A stretch of 64,000 bases of DNA from Pseudoduganella lurida (lineage in GTDB: Bacteria; Pseudomonadota; Gammaproteobacteria; Burkholderiales; Burkholderiaceae_D), in NCBI RefSeq assembly GCF_007830455.1, contig NZ_VLLB01000011.1, positions 116,226 to 180,225 of the forward strand, in the 5' to 3' direction. Shown one piece after another: positions 26,474 through 34,241 of this stretch (its first letter is position 1; each line of letters begins with the position of its first letter). A model generated the notes under the pieces. It was not told the DNA's origin and did no database searches. It was given only the letters and a program-made list of their open reading frames with translations. The position numbers and the translations under genes were made by a program.

Positions 26474-27664
26474 CTAGCGGCCAGCCGCTCCCGCGCGGCC
26501 GAACTGCCGGTCGAGGAAGTCATAGGCCTGGTCCTGCACTTCGGCCGGGAACTCGTGGCCGCCGGGGCGCAGGTGCGTCTCGAATTTGTCCGCAGCGCCC
26601 CAGGCCGCCCACACCTTCGCCATCTTCGCGTACGCATCGCGCGTGGGGCCGACCGGGAACAGCTTGTCCGTCTCGCCGCTGAAGAAGATGCCCGGCTTCG
26701 GCGCGGCCAGGCTGGCCACGTCCGGATAATCGAGCCACTTCACCAGGCCGGGATGCAGCATCTGGTACGAAGAGCCGCCGCGCAGCTGGTTGCTGCCGGG
26801 GACCATCAGGCCCTTCAGTGTGGCCATCCAGCTGACTGCGACGAAGGCGGTCACGTCGTCCGACAGCGCGGCCAGCTGCCAGGCGCGGAACGCACCCATC
26901 GAGAAGCCGATCGCCGCCACGCGCTTGGTGTCGACCTCCGGCAGCGAAGCGAGGAAGGCGGCGGCGCGCACATCCTCCAGCGCCATATTGCCGGCCATCG
27001 TGCTGCCCAGGTTCAGGAAGTTGGCCGACAGCGCCTGCTGCTGCTCGCCGGTGAGGGGACCGCGGTCGCCCCAGCCGACGGCATCCGTCGCCAGCACCAC
27101 GTAGCCCCGCTTCGCCAGCGCATCGCCGGGCCAGCGACCGGTGAAATGCTTGTCCGCCCACCCCTTGCTGGACGCGTGCTTGACCTCGTCGTTCAGCGGC
27201 TCGATGGCCTTTTCCTTGCCGATGTCGAAGCGCCCGCCATGGTCGTGCAGCATCAGCGCGGCAGGATGTTTGCCCGCCGCCTTCGGCACCAGCAGCAGTG
27301 CACGCACGCGGCTCATGCCGGTCAGGTTGAACACCAGCTCCCTGGCCACGTAGCTGCCGCGGTCCTGCTGCGACAGCACCTGCGCGTTGAACGGCGTGGC
27401 ATCGCGCTCCTGCATCGTGAGCTCCCACACTTTCGCGCGGCCCTTGTCGCGCCAGGCCTTCAGGTCCTTCACTTGCGGATTCCACGCCAGCGGAAAGGTG
27501 AGCTTGTCCTTCAGCGCCGCCGAGAACGCGGGCATGCCATCGACGACGCCGGGCGCCTCGTATTGAACGCCGGTGGGTGCATCGGCCGCGTTGGCGCCGG
27601 TGGCCAGCAGCGCCGCGAGCAGGGCGGCAGTGAGTCGGTGGGACGATGGAATGGCACGCGGCAT
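26474..27664 (-). CDS. Secreted alpha/beta hydrolase (dienelactone-hydrolase/acetyl-xylan-esterase-like)
   Basis: A 396-aa protein with a signal peptide ending at GANAADA. The hydrolase fold has its nucleophile in GFSMG (Ser255), a likely acid Asp333 in SGETDKLFPV and His370 in RPGGHEF. An oxyanion-type motif, MLHDHGG, lies at about 138-144. The long N-terminal extension and LATDAVGWGDRG resemble a family of putative secreted esterases found near carbohydrate-active genes. The substrate is unknown. It is divergent from the TraB/GumN gene, 137 bases apart. Confidence 0.8.
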   Translation of the reverse strand: MPRAIPSSHRLTAALLAALLATGANAADAPTGVQYEAPGVVDGMPAFSAALKDKLTFPLAWNPQVKDLKAWRDKGRAKVWELTMQERDATPFNAQVLSQQDRGSYVARELVFNLTGMSRVRALLLVPKAAGKHPAALMLHDHGGRFDIGKEKAIEPLNDEVKHASSKGWADKHFTGRWPGDALAKRGYVVLATDAVGWGDRGPLTGEQQQALSANFLNLGSTMAGNMALEDVRAAAFLASLPEVDTKRVAAIGFSMGAFRAWQLAALSDDVTAFVAVSWMATLKGLMVPGSNQLRGGSSYQMLHPGLVKWLDYPDVASLAAPKPGIFFSGETDKLFPVGPTRDAYAKMAKVWAAWGAADKFETHLRPGGHEFPAEVQDQAYDFLDRQFGRAGAAGR

Positions 27665-27801
27665 GGGGTCTCCTGATCTTCTCGTAAGCCTGCTATTTTG
27701 CCATGCAACGCGGGGCTGGATTCATTGCGTAAATTGCCATACGATGTTGCGGTTTTCACCGCTGTTTTACTGCTGTCGACCGCAAACCACCAGGAGCCGC
27801 G

Positions 27802-28788
27802 ATGTCCCGAACGATGCGTCACGTTGTGCCGATGTTGTGCCTGTCCCTCCTTGCCGGCAGTGCGCTGGCCGATGCACCGGAGACGCCGCCGGAACAGGTG
27901 CTGGTCGTCGGCCAGAAGCCGGGACCGGGCATGTGGAAGGTCACCAGGGGCGACCACGTGATGTGGGTGTTCGGCTCCTACGGCCCGCTGCCGAAGGCGA
28001 TGGAATGGCGCTCGCAGCAGGTGGAAGCGGTGATGGCGCAGTCGCAGGAATTCCTCACCGAGCCGGGCGCGAACTACTCGGTCGGCATCCTGCGCGGCAT
28101 CACGCTGCTGCCGTTCGCGATCGGTGCGAAGAACAATCCGAACGGCGAGAAACTGCGCGAGGTCGTACCAGCGGATACCTACGAACGCTGGCTGGCGCTG
28201 AAGAAGAAGTACATCGGCGAGGACAGCGGCATCGAGAAGGAACGGCCCGTCTTCGCTGCAGGCGCGCTGTACGACAAGGCGCTGCGCCAGTCCGGGCTGA
28301 CGCGGGCGGTCGACCTGCGCGAGCAGATGCTGGCACTGGCAAAGAAGAACAAGCTGAAGATCACCTCCGCCACCGTCACGCTCGACGTGGACAGCCCGGT
28401 CAAGGCGCTGCGCGAATTCAAGAAGCAGCAGCTGGCGGACCTGCCGTGCTTCACCAGAACGATCGAGCGGCTGGAGACGGACCTCGACACGGTGCGCCTG
28501 CGCGCCAACGCCTGGGCAAAGGGCGACATCGACACGATCCGCAAGCTGGGCTACCAGGACCAGGCCGCCGACTGCAGCCGCGCCTTCATGGAAAACACGG
28601 CGCTGCAGGAACACGGCTTCCGGGACATGGAGAACCGCATCCGCGAGAAGTGGATCGTGGCCGTGGAGACGGCGCTGATCGCCAACAAGTCCACCGTGGC
28701 GATGCTGCCCATTAAGCAGATCCTGGCGGAGGACGGCATGTTCGCCGCGTTGCAGGCGCGGGGATACAAGGTGGAGCACCCGGATTGA
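27802..28788 (+). CDS. TraB/GumN-family protein, secreted
   Basis: A 328-aa protein with a signal peptide (MLCLSLLAGSALA). The early motif WKVTRGDHVMWVFGSYGPLPKAMEWRS and the late VETALIANKSTVAMLPIKQIL...DGMFAALQARGYKVE match the TraB/GumN pattern (W-x-v-x-G-x-HT/SY near the start, LPxxHLxGxxGLxxLLxxxGY near the end). The usual Gly-Thr-x-His is replaced by Gly-Ser-Tyr-Gly and the late G-x-x-H by MLPIKQ, so the proposed metal-protease-like residues may be missing. Function is poorly known for the whole family. Confidence 0.75.
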   Translation: MSRTMRHVVPMLCLSLLAGSALADAPETPPEQVLVVGQKPGPGMWKVTRGDHVMWVFGSYGPLPKAMEWRSQQVEAVMAQSQEFLTEPGANYSVGILRGITLLPFAIGAKNNPNGEKLREVVPADTYERWLALKKKYIGEDSGIEKERPVFAAGALYDKALRQSGLTRAVDLREQMLALAKKNKLKITSATVTLDVDSPVKALREFKKQQLADLPCFTRTIERLETDLDTVRLRANAWAKGDIDTIRKLGYQDQAADCSRAFMENTALQEHGFRDMENRIREKWIVAVETALIANKSTVAMLPIKQILAEDGMFAALQARGYKVEHPD

Positions 28789-28859
28789 CGGGCTTCGACA
28801 GGCGCGGAGTTGTAACGATCAGCAGGAGCGCATAGAATGCACGGGCAGTCTTCCACCAC

Positions 28860-28933
28860 GCGGGTGTAGCTCAATGGTAGAGCAGGAGCTTCCCAAGCTT
28901 AAGACGAGGGTTCGATCCCCTTCACCCGCTCCA
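28860..28933 (+). tRNA. tRNA-Gly (anticodon CCC)
   Basis: A 74-base cloverleaf including encoded CCA. Acceptor arms GCGGGTG and CACCCGC pair perfectly. The D arm is GCTC/GAGC, the anticodon loop TTCCCAA gives anticodon CCC, and the T arm contains GGTTCGATCC. The sequence closely resembles E. coli glyU. The lower anticodon stem has a G-A mismatch and a G-T pair at its outer end. Confidence 0.95.
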
Positions 28934-28973
28934 TTTCGGGCCGCGTCCTTCGACGCATGGCTTCGGAGCCCGC

Positions 28974-29312
28974 TCAGTTGCCCGGCGCGTCGTCGTCAGC
29001 GGCGTACACTTCTACCGACCAGATGTAGTCATAGGCGCTCTGTGCCACCGTTGTCCGGTAGCCATGGCTGACGAGCAGGGCCGCGTAAGCTTCGGCCTCG
29101 GCTTCTTTTGCAAAGAATTTTTCTTCCAGCACCAGGGGGGCCGGAGCGCCGGTCGCTGCGGCCGTGCTGTCGGCGGGCAGCTGGAGGAGGGCGGTCAAGC
29201 CCATTGCATCGCTCAGCCTGGCAAGCAGGCCACGGTGCCCGGTGTTGCCATCAGAGGACATTACTACGTGGGAGTCGGCAAATGCCGTCGTCCCGAGAGC
29301 CTTGCTGTTCAT
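28974..29312 (-). CDS. Hypothetical protein
   Basis: A 112-aa protein that I do not recognise. GGAG lies upstream of the start at 29312. The N-terminal half is low in structure (Ala/Ser/Gly/Thr rich). The C-terminal half, LVLEEKFFAKEAEAEAYAALLVSHGYRTTVAQ...DYIWSVEVYA, reads as a beta-alpha-beta unit similar in style to small ferredoxin-like or SPOR-like folds. There is no signal peptide. It sits alone between the tRNA gene and the divergent metal-uptake genes. The coding call rests on a good ribosome-binding site and strong codon bias. Confidence 0.6.
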   Translation of the reverse strand: MNSKALGTTAFADSHVVMSSDGNTGHRGLLARLSDAMGLTALLQLPADSTAAATGAPAPLVLEEKFFAKEAEAEAYAALLVSHGYRTTVAQSAYDYIWSVEVYAADDDAPGN

Positions 29313-29436
29313 CGCCGTCTCCGCATAGTTTCATTATTTATAATACCAACTGTTACAATCGATTATAGTCCCGGTCGATATTGCGTGGAAGCATTTAACC
29401 TTTCCTGTCTCGTGCCCGCCACAGGATTGGCGCACC

Positions 29437-29458
29437 TGCCGACACTTTCATGTCGGCA
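29437..29458. promoter_or_regulatory. Inverted repeat in the gap before the DUF2946-like gene
   Basis: TGCCGACA-N6-TGTCGGCA (29437-29444, 29451-29458), a perfect 8-base-arm palindrome in the 313-base gap 29313-29625. A TATAAT hexamer at 29563-29568 without a good -35 may be the promoter for the genes at 29626 and 30044. No recognisable Zur, Fur or CueR site was found. The rest of the gap shows nothing else. Confidence 0.4.
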
Positions 29459-29625
29459 ATGCAATGACATGAGACTGCGCCAGCCGGAAAAAGTTTCCGT
29501 TATCTGGCCGGAGCATCGGCCCCGATCAATGGCAAAGGGGACTTCTGCAAAACCAAATCCTTTATAATCCGCGTTTCCGGCTTTCGCAAAGAGCCAGCCA
29601 TCGTCACCGAGCGCCCACGTCCGCG

Positions 29626-29961
29626 ATGTTTTCACGTCCGATAGTCCAACTGCTGCTGTCGCTGCTGTTGCTGGTTTCCCAGCAGCTGGCGCTGTCGCAC
29701 GGCTATACGCACGTGCCGAACCCGGGACCGCAGCAGGTCCAGCTCGACACGAATGACGATGGCTCACCCAAGGCGCCCGCCGCCGATCACCTGTGCGGCC
29801 AGTGTCTCTCCGCCTCCCAGCTGGCCTTCGCGCTGGGATTGCCCACCTGGGGCATCAAGGCGGTCCGCCCCGAATACGTTCTTCTCGATTCCATCTTCAC
29901 CGCACCGGCCTGCCTGCAGCCGGTCTGCCACTTCCAGCCGCGCGCCCCGCCTCGGGCCTGA
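29626..29961 (+). CDS. DUF2946-like small secreted or membrane protein
   Basis: A 111-aa protein with an N-terminal hydrophobic segment (VQLLLSLLLLVSQQLALSHG). After it come a His/Asp-containing stretch, HLCGQCLSASQ with a CxxC pair, another Cys pair (ACLQPVC) and a C-terminus RAPPRA. Small DUF2946 proteins have this layout (signal/anchor, CxxC, 'RAPP' end) and are often found beside TonB-dependent metal receptors. Here the receptor gene starts 82 bases downstream. A periplasmic metal-related role is inferred. The start at 29626 is the only ATG ahead of the signal segment. Confidence 0.6.
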   Translation: MFSRPIVQLLLSLLLLVSQQLALSHGYTHVPNPGPQQVQLDTNDDGSPKAPAADHLCGQCLSASQLAFALGLPTWGIKAVRPEYVLLDSIFTAPACLQPVCHFQPRAPPRA

Positions 29962-30043
29962 CCTGCCGTTCCACCGTAATCCATCAACCGCTGCGCACGA
30001 TGCGCGGCGGTGGCTCGTCATTCCATCTATCGAGGTTTAGTAC

Positions 30044-32041
30044 ATGAACACGCAACGCACGCTGCTCGCCAGCGCGATCCTGGCCGCCCTGTCGTCCGCC
30101 GCATTCGCCCAGTCCACCATCACCACGACCGATCCGGTGGTGCCGAAGGTCGTCGTGACCGCCAACCCGTTCCGCACCGGCGAGAGCGACCAGATCCTCA
30201 CGCCGGCGAAAGTGCTGCAGGGCGACGAGCTGCGCGACAAGGCCGGCAGCTCGCTGGGCGAGACGCTGTCGCAGGAACTGGGCGTGTCCGCGTCCGCGTT
30301 CGGCGCCGGCGCATCGCGCCCGATCATCCGCGGCATGGAAGGCCCGCGCGTGAAGATGCTGGAGAACGGCATGGCCGTCTCCGATGTCTCCGGCCTGTCG
30401 AACGACCACGCCGTGTCGGCCGAAGGGGCTGTCGCGCACCAGATCGAAATCCTGCGGGGACCGGCGGCGCTGCTGTACGGCTCCGGCGCGATCGGCGGCC
30501 TGGTCAACGTCGTCAACGAGCGCATTCCCACCACGCTCGAGCCGATAGTCACGGGCCAGGTCGAGGCGCGCTACAGCACCGTGGATACGGGCAGGAATAC
30601 TTCCGGTACCATCGACGGCTCGGTCGGCAGGTTCGCGCTGCATGCGGACGGCAACTGGCGCGAGGCGGACGACTACAAGATCCCCGGCACGCGCGTGATC
30701 GGCGACCCGGATTCGGGTTCGGGACGCCTGGCCAACTCCGGCACGCGCGAGCGCAATCTCGGCCTCGGCGCTTCGTATGTCGAGGACTGGGGCTATGTCG
30801 GCGCCTCCGTCTCGCGGCTGACCAACCTGTACGGCATCCCCAGCGACGAAGGCTCGAAGATCGACCAGAAGCAGACCCGCTACGACATCGAGGGCCTCGT
30901 GAAGGCGCCGTTCACGGGCTTCGAGAACCTGAAGTTCAAGGCCGGCTACACCAGCTACGAACACGCCGAACTGGGCGAGGACGATGCGCCGGAAGTGATC
31001 TTCAGGAACCGCTCGACCGAGACGCGCCTGGAGATGTCGCACCTGCCGCTGGCCGGCTGGCGCGGCACCTTCGGCATCCAGACCGAGAACACCAACTTCT
31101 CGGCCCTCTCCGCGGAAGGCGGCGCGGACACGGTGCCGGTCACGCATTCCACGTCGCAGGCCGGCTTCCTCGTCGAGGAAAAGGACGTGGGACCGGTGCG
31201 CCTGTCCGCCGGCGGCCGCCTGGAGCATGTGAAGCGCGAACCGGTGACGGGGCTGGACCGCTCGTTCGACCTGAAATCCGGCTCGGTCGGCGCGCAGTGG
31301 CCGTTCATGCAGGGCTATGCGGCCGGCCTGACGTTCTCGTACGCCGAGCGCGCGCCCGCCACCGAGGAGCTGTACTCGGCCGGCCCGCACGACGCCACGG
31401 CCACCTTCGATGTCGGGAATCCGGACTTCGACAAGGAGCGTTCGCGCAATGTGGAACTGTCGGTGCAGAAGACCACGGGGCTGGTGCGCTGGAAGGCCAA
31501 TGTGTACCGCAACAAGTTCAAGGACTTCATCTACGGGAACATCACCGGCAACCTGCTGGACGAAGAGGGCAACCCGGGAGACGCGCTGCGCGAGCGCATC
31601 TTCGAGCAGGCCAACGCCACGGTCCGCGGTGCCGAAGCCGAGCTGACGTACAACGAGACGGGCGCCGGCTGGTCGGGCCGCCTGTTTGCCGACACGTCGC
31701 GCGGCAAGCTCGATGGCGCCGGCAGCCTGCCGCTGCAGCCGGCGGACCGCATCGGTGCCTCGGTCGGCTACCGCATGGATGCGCTGCGCACGGGCCTGTC
31801 GCTGGTGCACGGCCGCGGCCAGGACCGCCTCGCCTCCTTCGAGGACACGCCCACGGAGAGCTACAACCAGCTCAACGCCAACCTGTCGTACACGCAGAAG
31901 GTCGGCAGCAACGACCTGACCTGGTTCCTGCTGGCGAAGAACCTGCTGAACGACGAGATCCGGCTGTCGACCTCCGTGCTGAAGGACATCGCGCCGCTGC
32001 CGGGTCGCAGCTTCGTGTTCGGCGTGCGCGCCAAGTTCTAG
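30044..32041 (+). CDS. TonB-dependent outer-membrane receptor, ZnuD-like (probable zinc/metal uptake)
   Basis: A 665-aa protein with a signal peptide ending SAAFAQS. The plug domain follows (VVVTANPFRTGESDQILTPAKVL...GETLSQELGVSASAFGAGASRPIIRGMEGPRVKMLENG...GPAALLYGSGAIGGLVNVVN). A beta-barrel ends in the terminal Phe of FGVRAKF. The plug sequence is close to what I recall for ZnuD-type zinc receptors rather than siderophore receptors, and no siderophore genes are near. It should work with the ExbB-ExbD pair. The metal specificity is inferred. Confidence 0.8.
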   Translation: MNTQRTLLASAILAALSSAAFAQSTITTTDPVVPKVVVTANPFRTGESDQILTPAKVLQGDELRDKAGSSLGETLSQELGVSASAFGAGASRPIIRGMEGPRVKMLENGMAVSDVSGLSNDHAVSAEGAVAHQIEILRGPAALLYGSGAIGGLVNVVNERIPTTLEPIVTGQVEARYSTVDTGRNTSGTIDGSVGRFALHADGNWREADDYKIPGTRVIGDPDSGSGRLANSGTRERNLGLGASYVEDWGYVGASVSRLTNLYGIPSDEGSKIDQKQTRYDIEGLVKAPFTGFENLKFKAGYTSYEHAELGEDDAPEVIFRNRSTETRLEMSHLPLAGWRGTFGIQTENTNFSALSAEGGADTVPVTHSTSQAGFLVEEKDVGPVRLSAGGRLEHVKREPVTGLDRSFDLKSGSVGAQWPFMQGYAAGLTFSYAERAPATEELYSAGPHDATATFDVGNPDFDKERSRNVELSVQKTTGLVRWKANVYRNKFKDFIYGNITGNLLDEEGNPGDALRERIFEQANATVRGAEAELTYNETGAGWSGRLFADTSRGKLDGAGSLPLQPADRIGASVGYRMDALRTGLSLVHGRGQDRLASFEDTPTESYNQLNANLSYTQKVGSNDLTWFLLAKNLLNDEIRLSTSVLKDIAPLPGRSFVFGVRAKF

Positions 32042-32063
32042 GCCTTATCCAGGTATTAATGTC

Positions 32064-32104
32064 GAGCCCGTGTCACGTGGGGTAAGGCACTGTGACACGA
32101 GCTC
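32064..32104. repeat. Stem-loop, possibly a degenerate family B repeat
   Basis: Arms 32064-32076 (GAGCCCGTGTCAC) and 32092-32104 (GTGACACGAGCTC) are inverse complements with one mismatch. The loop contains GTGGGGTAAGG. It lies 23 bases after the receptor gene. The CGTGTC/GACACG ends resemble family B, but the GGGGTCAACCCC core is lost. It could end receptor transcription. Confidence 0.6.
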
Positions 32105-32209
32105 GTCAGCAGTAGTTGGTCAATTGTTACGTGGACGGTGCGTCACTTAACGGACTGGGGCGCTGGTGGGCGCGATCCTGAAAGCCTTTCAAGCTACTAG
32201 GAGCGCACC

Positions 32210-32392
32210 ATGTCCGACAATCTCGCCAACCGCGGCCCGCAGGACCGCAGCCGCATCAATGTCCACGAATCCTGGGAACTGCGTTACTGGACGAAGGAGC
32301 TGGGCCTGACGGAAGACCAGCTGCGCGACGCCGTCAAGGCCGCCGGTCCGGCCGTCTCCGCCGTGCGCAAGCACCTGGGCAAGGAGGCTTGA
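32210..32392 (+). CDS. DUF3606-domain small protein
   Basis: A 60-aa protein that is almost entirely the DUF3606 domain: RSRINVHESWELRYWTKELGLTEDQLRDAVKAAGPAVSAVRKHL. AGGAGCG lies upstream of the start. These small basic helical proteins are widespread and sometimes stress-induced, but have no known function. It is transcribed alone after the stem-loop at 32064. Confidence 0.85.
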   Translation: MSDNLANRGPQDRSRINVHESWELRYWTKELGLTEDQLRDAVKAAGPAVSAVRKHLGKEA

Positions 32393-32491
32393 CCGGCCAC
32401 TCCCGCAACGGTCGATATGGCCCGACGGCAAGCGTGCGCGCGGGCCGGACCGTGCGTGCTAGCATGCCCGCCTTTCATCAGGCCTGAGCAA

Positions 32492-32761
32492 ATGACCGAA
32501 GATATCTGGGTTAAGGGGTATGTCTACAGTGTCGAGGTCGCGGAAGAACCGGTAGAGGGAGGACGTTACCGGGGCCAGATTCTCGTCAAGGCACACCGCT
32601 ATACGGGCCGTGATTTCGCACCGCCCATCCTCATCGAAACGCCGGCCGTGTTCAAGCGCGAACATGCGGCCGAGATCGAGGCGCGCGCCCTGGCGCGTGA
32701 ACTGATCGATGGCGGCCACCTGGAAGAACGTATCCGCGTGGCGCTGCAGGACGCCGCCTGA
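32492..32761 (+). CDS. Hypothetical protein
   Basis: An 89-aa protein that I do not recognise. It begins MTEDIWVKGYVYSVEVAEEP, predicted beta-rich, and ends in a helical EAEIEARALARELIDGG-like stretch (AAEIEARALARELIDGGHLEERIRVAL). It has no signal peptide or cysteines. The stop codon lies in the loop of the terminator at 32751-32777, which supports the 3' end. An earlier in-frame start at 32417 adds 25 Cys/Arg-rich residues and is rejected. Confidence 0.7.
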   Translation: MTEDIWVKGYVYSVEVAEEPVEGGRYRGQILVKAHRYTGRDFAPPILIETPAVFKREHAAEIEARALARELIDGGHLEERIRVALQDAA

Positions 32762-32777
32762 GGGCGGCGTTTTTTTT
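32751..32777 (+). terminator. Rho-independent terminator
   Basis: Stem ACGCCGCC/GGCGGCGT (32751-32758, 32763-32770), loop TGAG holding the stop codon, then a run of eight T (32770-32777). It separates the + strand gene from the convergent gene that ends at 32781. Confidence 0.93.
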
Positions 32778-32780
32778 GCC

Positions 32781-33284
32781 TCAGTCCTTCATCGGCACGT
32801 CGAGCCACACCGAATAGGCCAGGCGCTTGCCTTCCCACAGGCCGCCGCCGCGCACGGCGCCTTCCGCCGATGTCAGCTTTCCTTCCCGTTCGTGCCGTTT
32901 GAGCAGCGCCCGGAACGCCAGCGCATCCTTCGGCGCCAGATAGCCCACCATCTCGCCGGACAGGAACACGGCCACCGCCTTGTCCTCGTACGGGTTGACG
33001 TCGTCCGGCAGCAGCAGGGCCGGGTGGCGCGCATCGGCCTTCGCTTCGCCATGAGCGCCGGCCAGCCGGGCGATCGTGTCGCGGTAGCGCGATTCGCCCG
33101 CCACTTCGAGCTCGAAGCGGCCGGCATCCGACCAGTGATGCGCCGGTTCGCCATCCGGCACGGGCGTGTAGGCGCCGGCGGCCGGGTGGCCCGGCCGTGC
33201 GGCGGGCTGCGGCCGTGTCTTGAGCAGGTAGTACAGCGCCAGCAGCGCGACCAGGATGATGACGATGTTCAGCGCTTGCGCCAT
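32781..33284 (-). CDS. Membrane-anchored HIRAN-like domain protein
   Basis: A 167-aa protein. One N-terminal membrane segment (LNIVIILVALLALYYLL) is followed by a Pro-rich linker. The domain from about residue 58 reads FELEVAGESRYRDTIARLAG...LLPDDVNPYEDKAVAVFLSGEMVGYLAPKDALAFRALL...GGGLWEGKRLAYSVWLDV. This matches the HIRAN pattern (V-x-GE-x-YR ... NPxDxxAVxV...GxxVGYL...A). HIRAN domains usually bind DNA ends in helicases such as HLTF; here the domain is tethered to a membrane. The call is from pattern recall. Confidence 0.65.
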   Translation of the reverse strand: MAQALNIVIILVALLALYYLLKTRPQPAARPGHPAAGAYTPVPDGEPAHHWSDAGRFELEVAGESRYRDTIARLAGAHGEAKADARHPALLLPDDVNPYEDKAVAVFLSGEMVGYLAPKDALAFRALLKRHEREGKLTSAEGAVRGGGLWEGKRLAYSVWLDVPMKD

Positions 33285-33501
33285 GGACGGCTTTCCGTTT
33301 CGGTAAAGGGCGCCATTATCGCAGGCGGCGGCGGGGGAGGCGACCGGGATCGGCCAGGGAGTTGATCAATGCGCGGCCAAAGAGCTGTGGATGAGCGCCG
33401 AACGAGCGGACGGGAATTGGCCAGTGAATCGGCAAGCGGAGCGGCTGGGGGCAGCCGGGGGCGGCTGATATAATCGCCGTCTTTTTCAGCAAGCGTTCAC
33501 C

Positions 33502-34221
33502 ATGTCTTCCGAAACCCCACCGAAGGGCCCCGCGCGGTCCATGCTCTACGATCCTACCGAGCACCGTATCCGCAGCTTCGTCACCCGCGCCGGCCGCCTG
33601 TCCACCGCGCAGGAACGCGCCCTGGCCGAGCTGGGGCCGCAGTACGCGATCGAGTACACCAAGGCGCCGCTGGACTATGCCCAGGCATTCGGCCGCACGG
33701 CGCCGGTGATCCTGGAGATCGGCTTCGGCATGGGCCAGACCACCGCGCACATCGCCAAGCTGATGCCGGAGAAGGATTTCATCGGCGTGGAAGTGCACAC
33801 GCCGGGCGTGGGCAGCCTGCTGAAACTGATCGGCGAGGAAGGGCTCTCGAACCTGCGCGTGATCCAGCACGATGCCGTCGAGGTCCTGAACAACATGATC
33901 CCGGACGGCTCGCTGGCCGGCCTGCACATCTACTTCCCGGACCCGTGGCACAAGGCACGCCACAACAAGCGCCGTCTGATCCAGGCACCGTTCGTGAAGC
34001 TGCTGGTGCAGAAGATGGCGCCGGGCGGCTACCTGCACCTGGCAACGGACTGGGAAGACTACGCGGTACAGATGCTGGAAGTGCTGTCGGCCGAGGAAGG
34101 CCTGCAGAACACGGCCGAAGGCTATGCGCCGCAGCCGGCGTACCGGCCGCTGACCAAGTTCGAGAACCGGGGCCTGAAGCTGGGCCACGGCGTGTGGGAT
34201 CTGGTGTTCACCAAGAAGTAA
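33502..34221 (+). CDS. trmB: tRNA (guanine-N7-)-methyltransferase
   Basis: A 239-aa enzyme forming m7G46 in tRNA. It has the SAM-binding motif LEIGFGMGQTTAHIA, the TrmB signature YFPDPWHKARHNKRRLIQ with the catalytic Asp, and a C-terminal FENRGLKLGHGVWDL. A TATAAT-like hexamer is about 35 bases upstream. It converges on recQ, with 20 bases between the stops. Confidence 0.96.
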   Translation: MSSETPPKGPARSMLYDPTEHRIRSFVTRAGRLSTAQERALAELGPQYAIEYTKAPLDYAQAFGRTAPVILEIGFGMGQTTAHIAKLMPEKDFIGVEVHTPGVGSLLKLIGEEGLSNLRVIQHDAVEVLNNMIPDGSLAGLHIYFPDPWHKARHNKRRLIQAPFVKLLVQKMAPGGYLHLATDWEDYAVQMLEVLSAEEGLQNTAEGYAPQPAYRPLTKFENRGLKLGHGVWDLVFTKK

Positions 34222-34241
34222 GAATCCCCGATGTTCACGGG

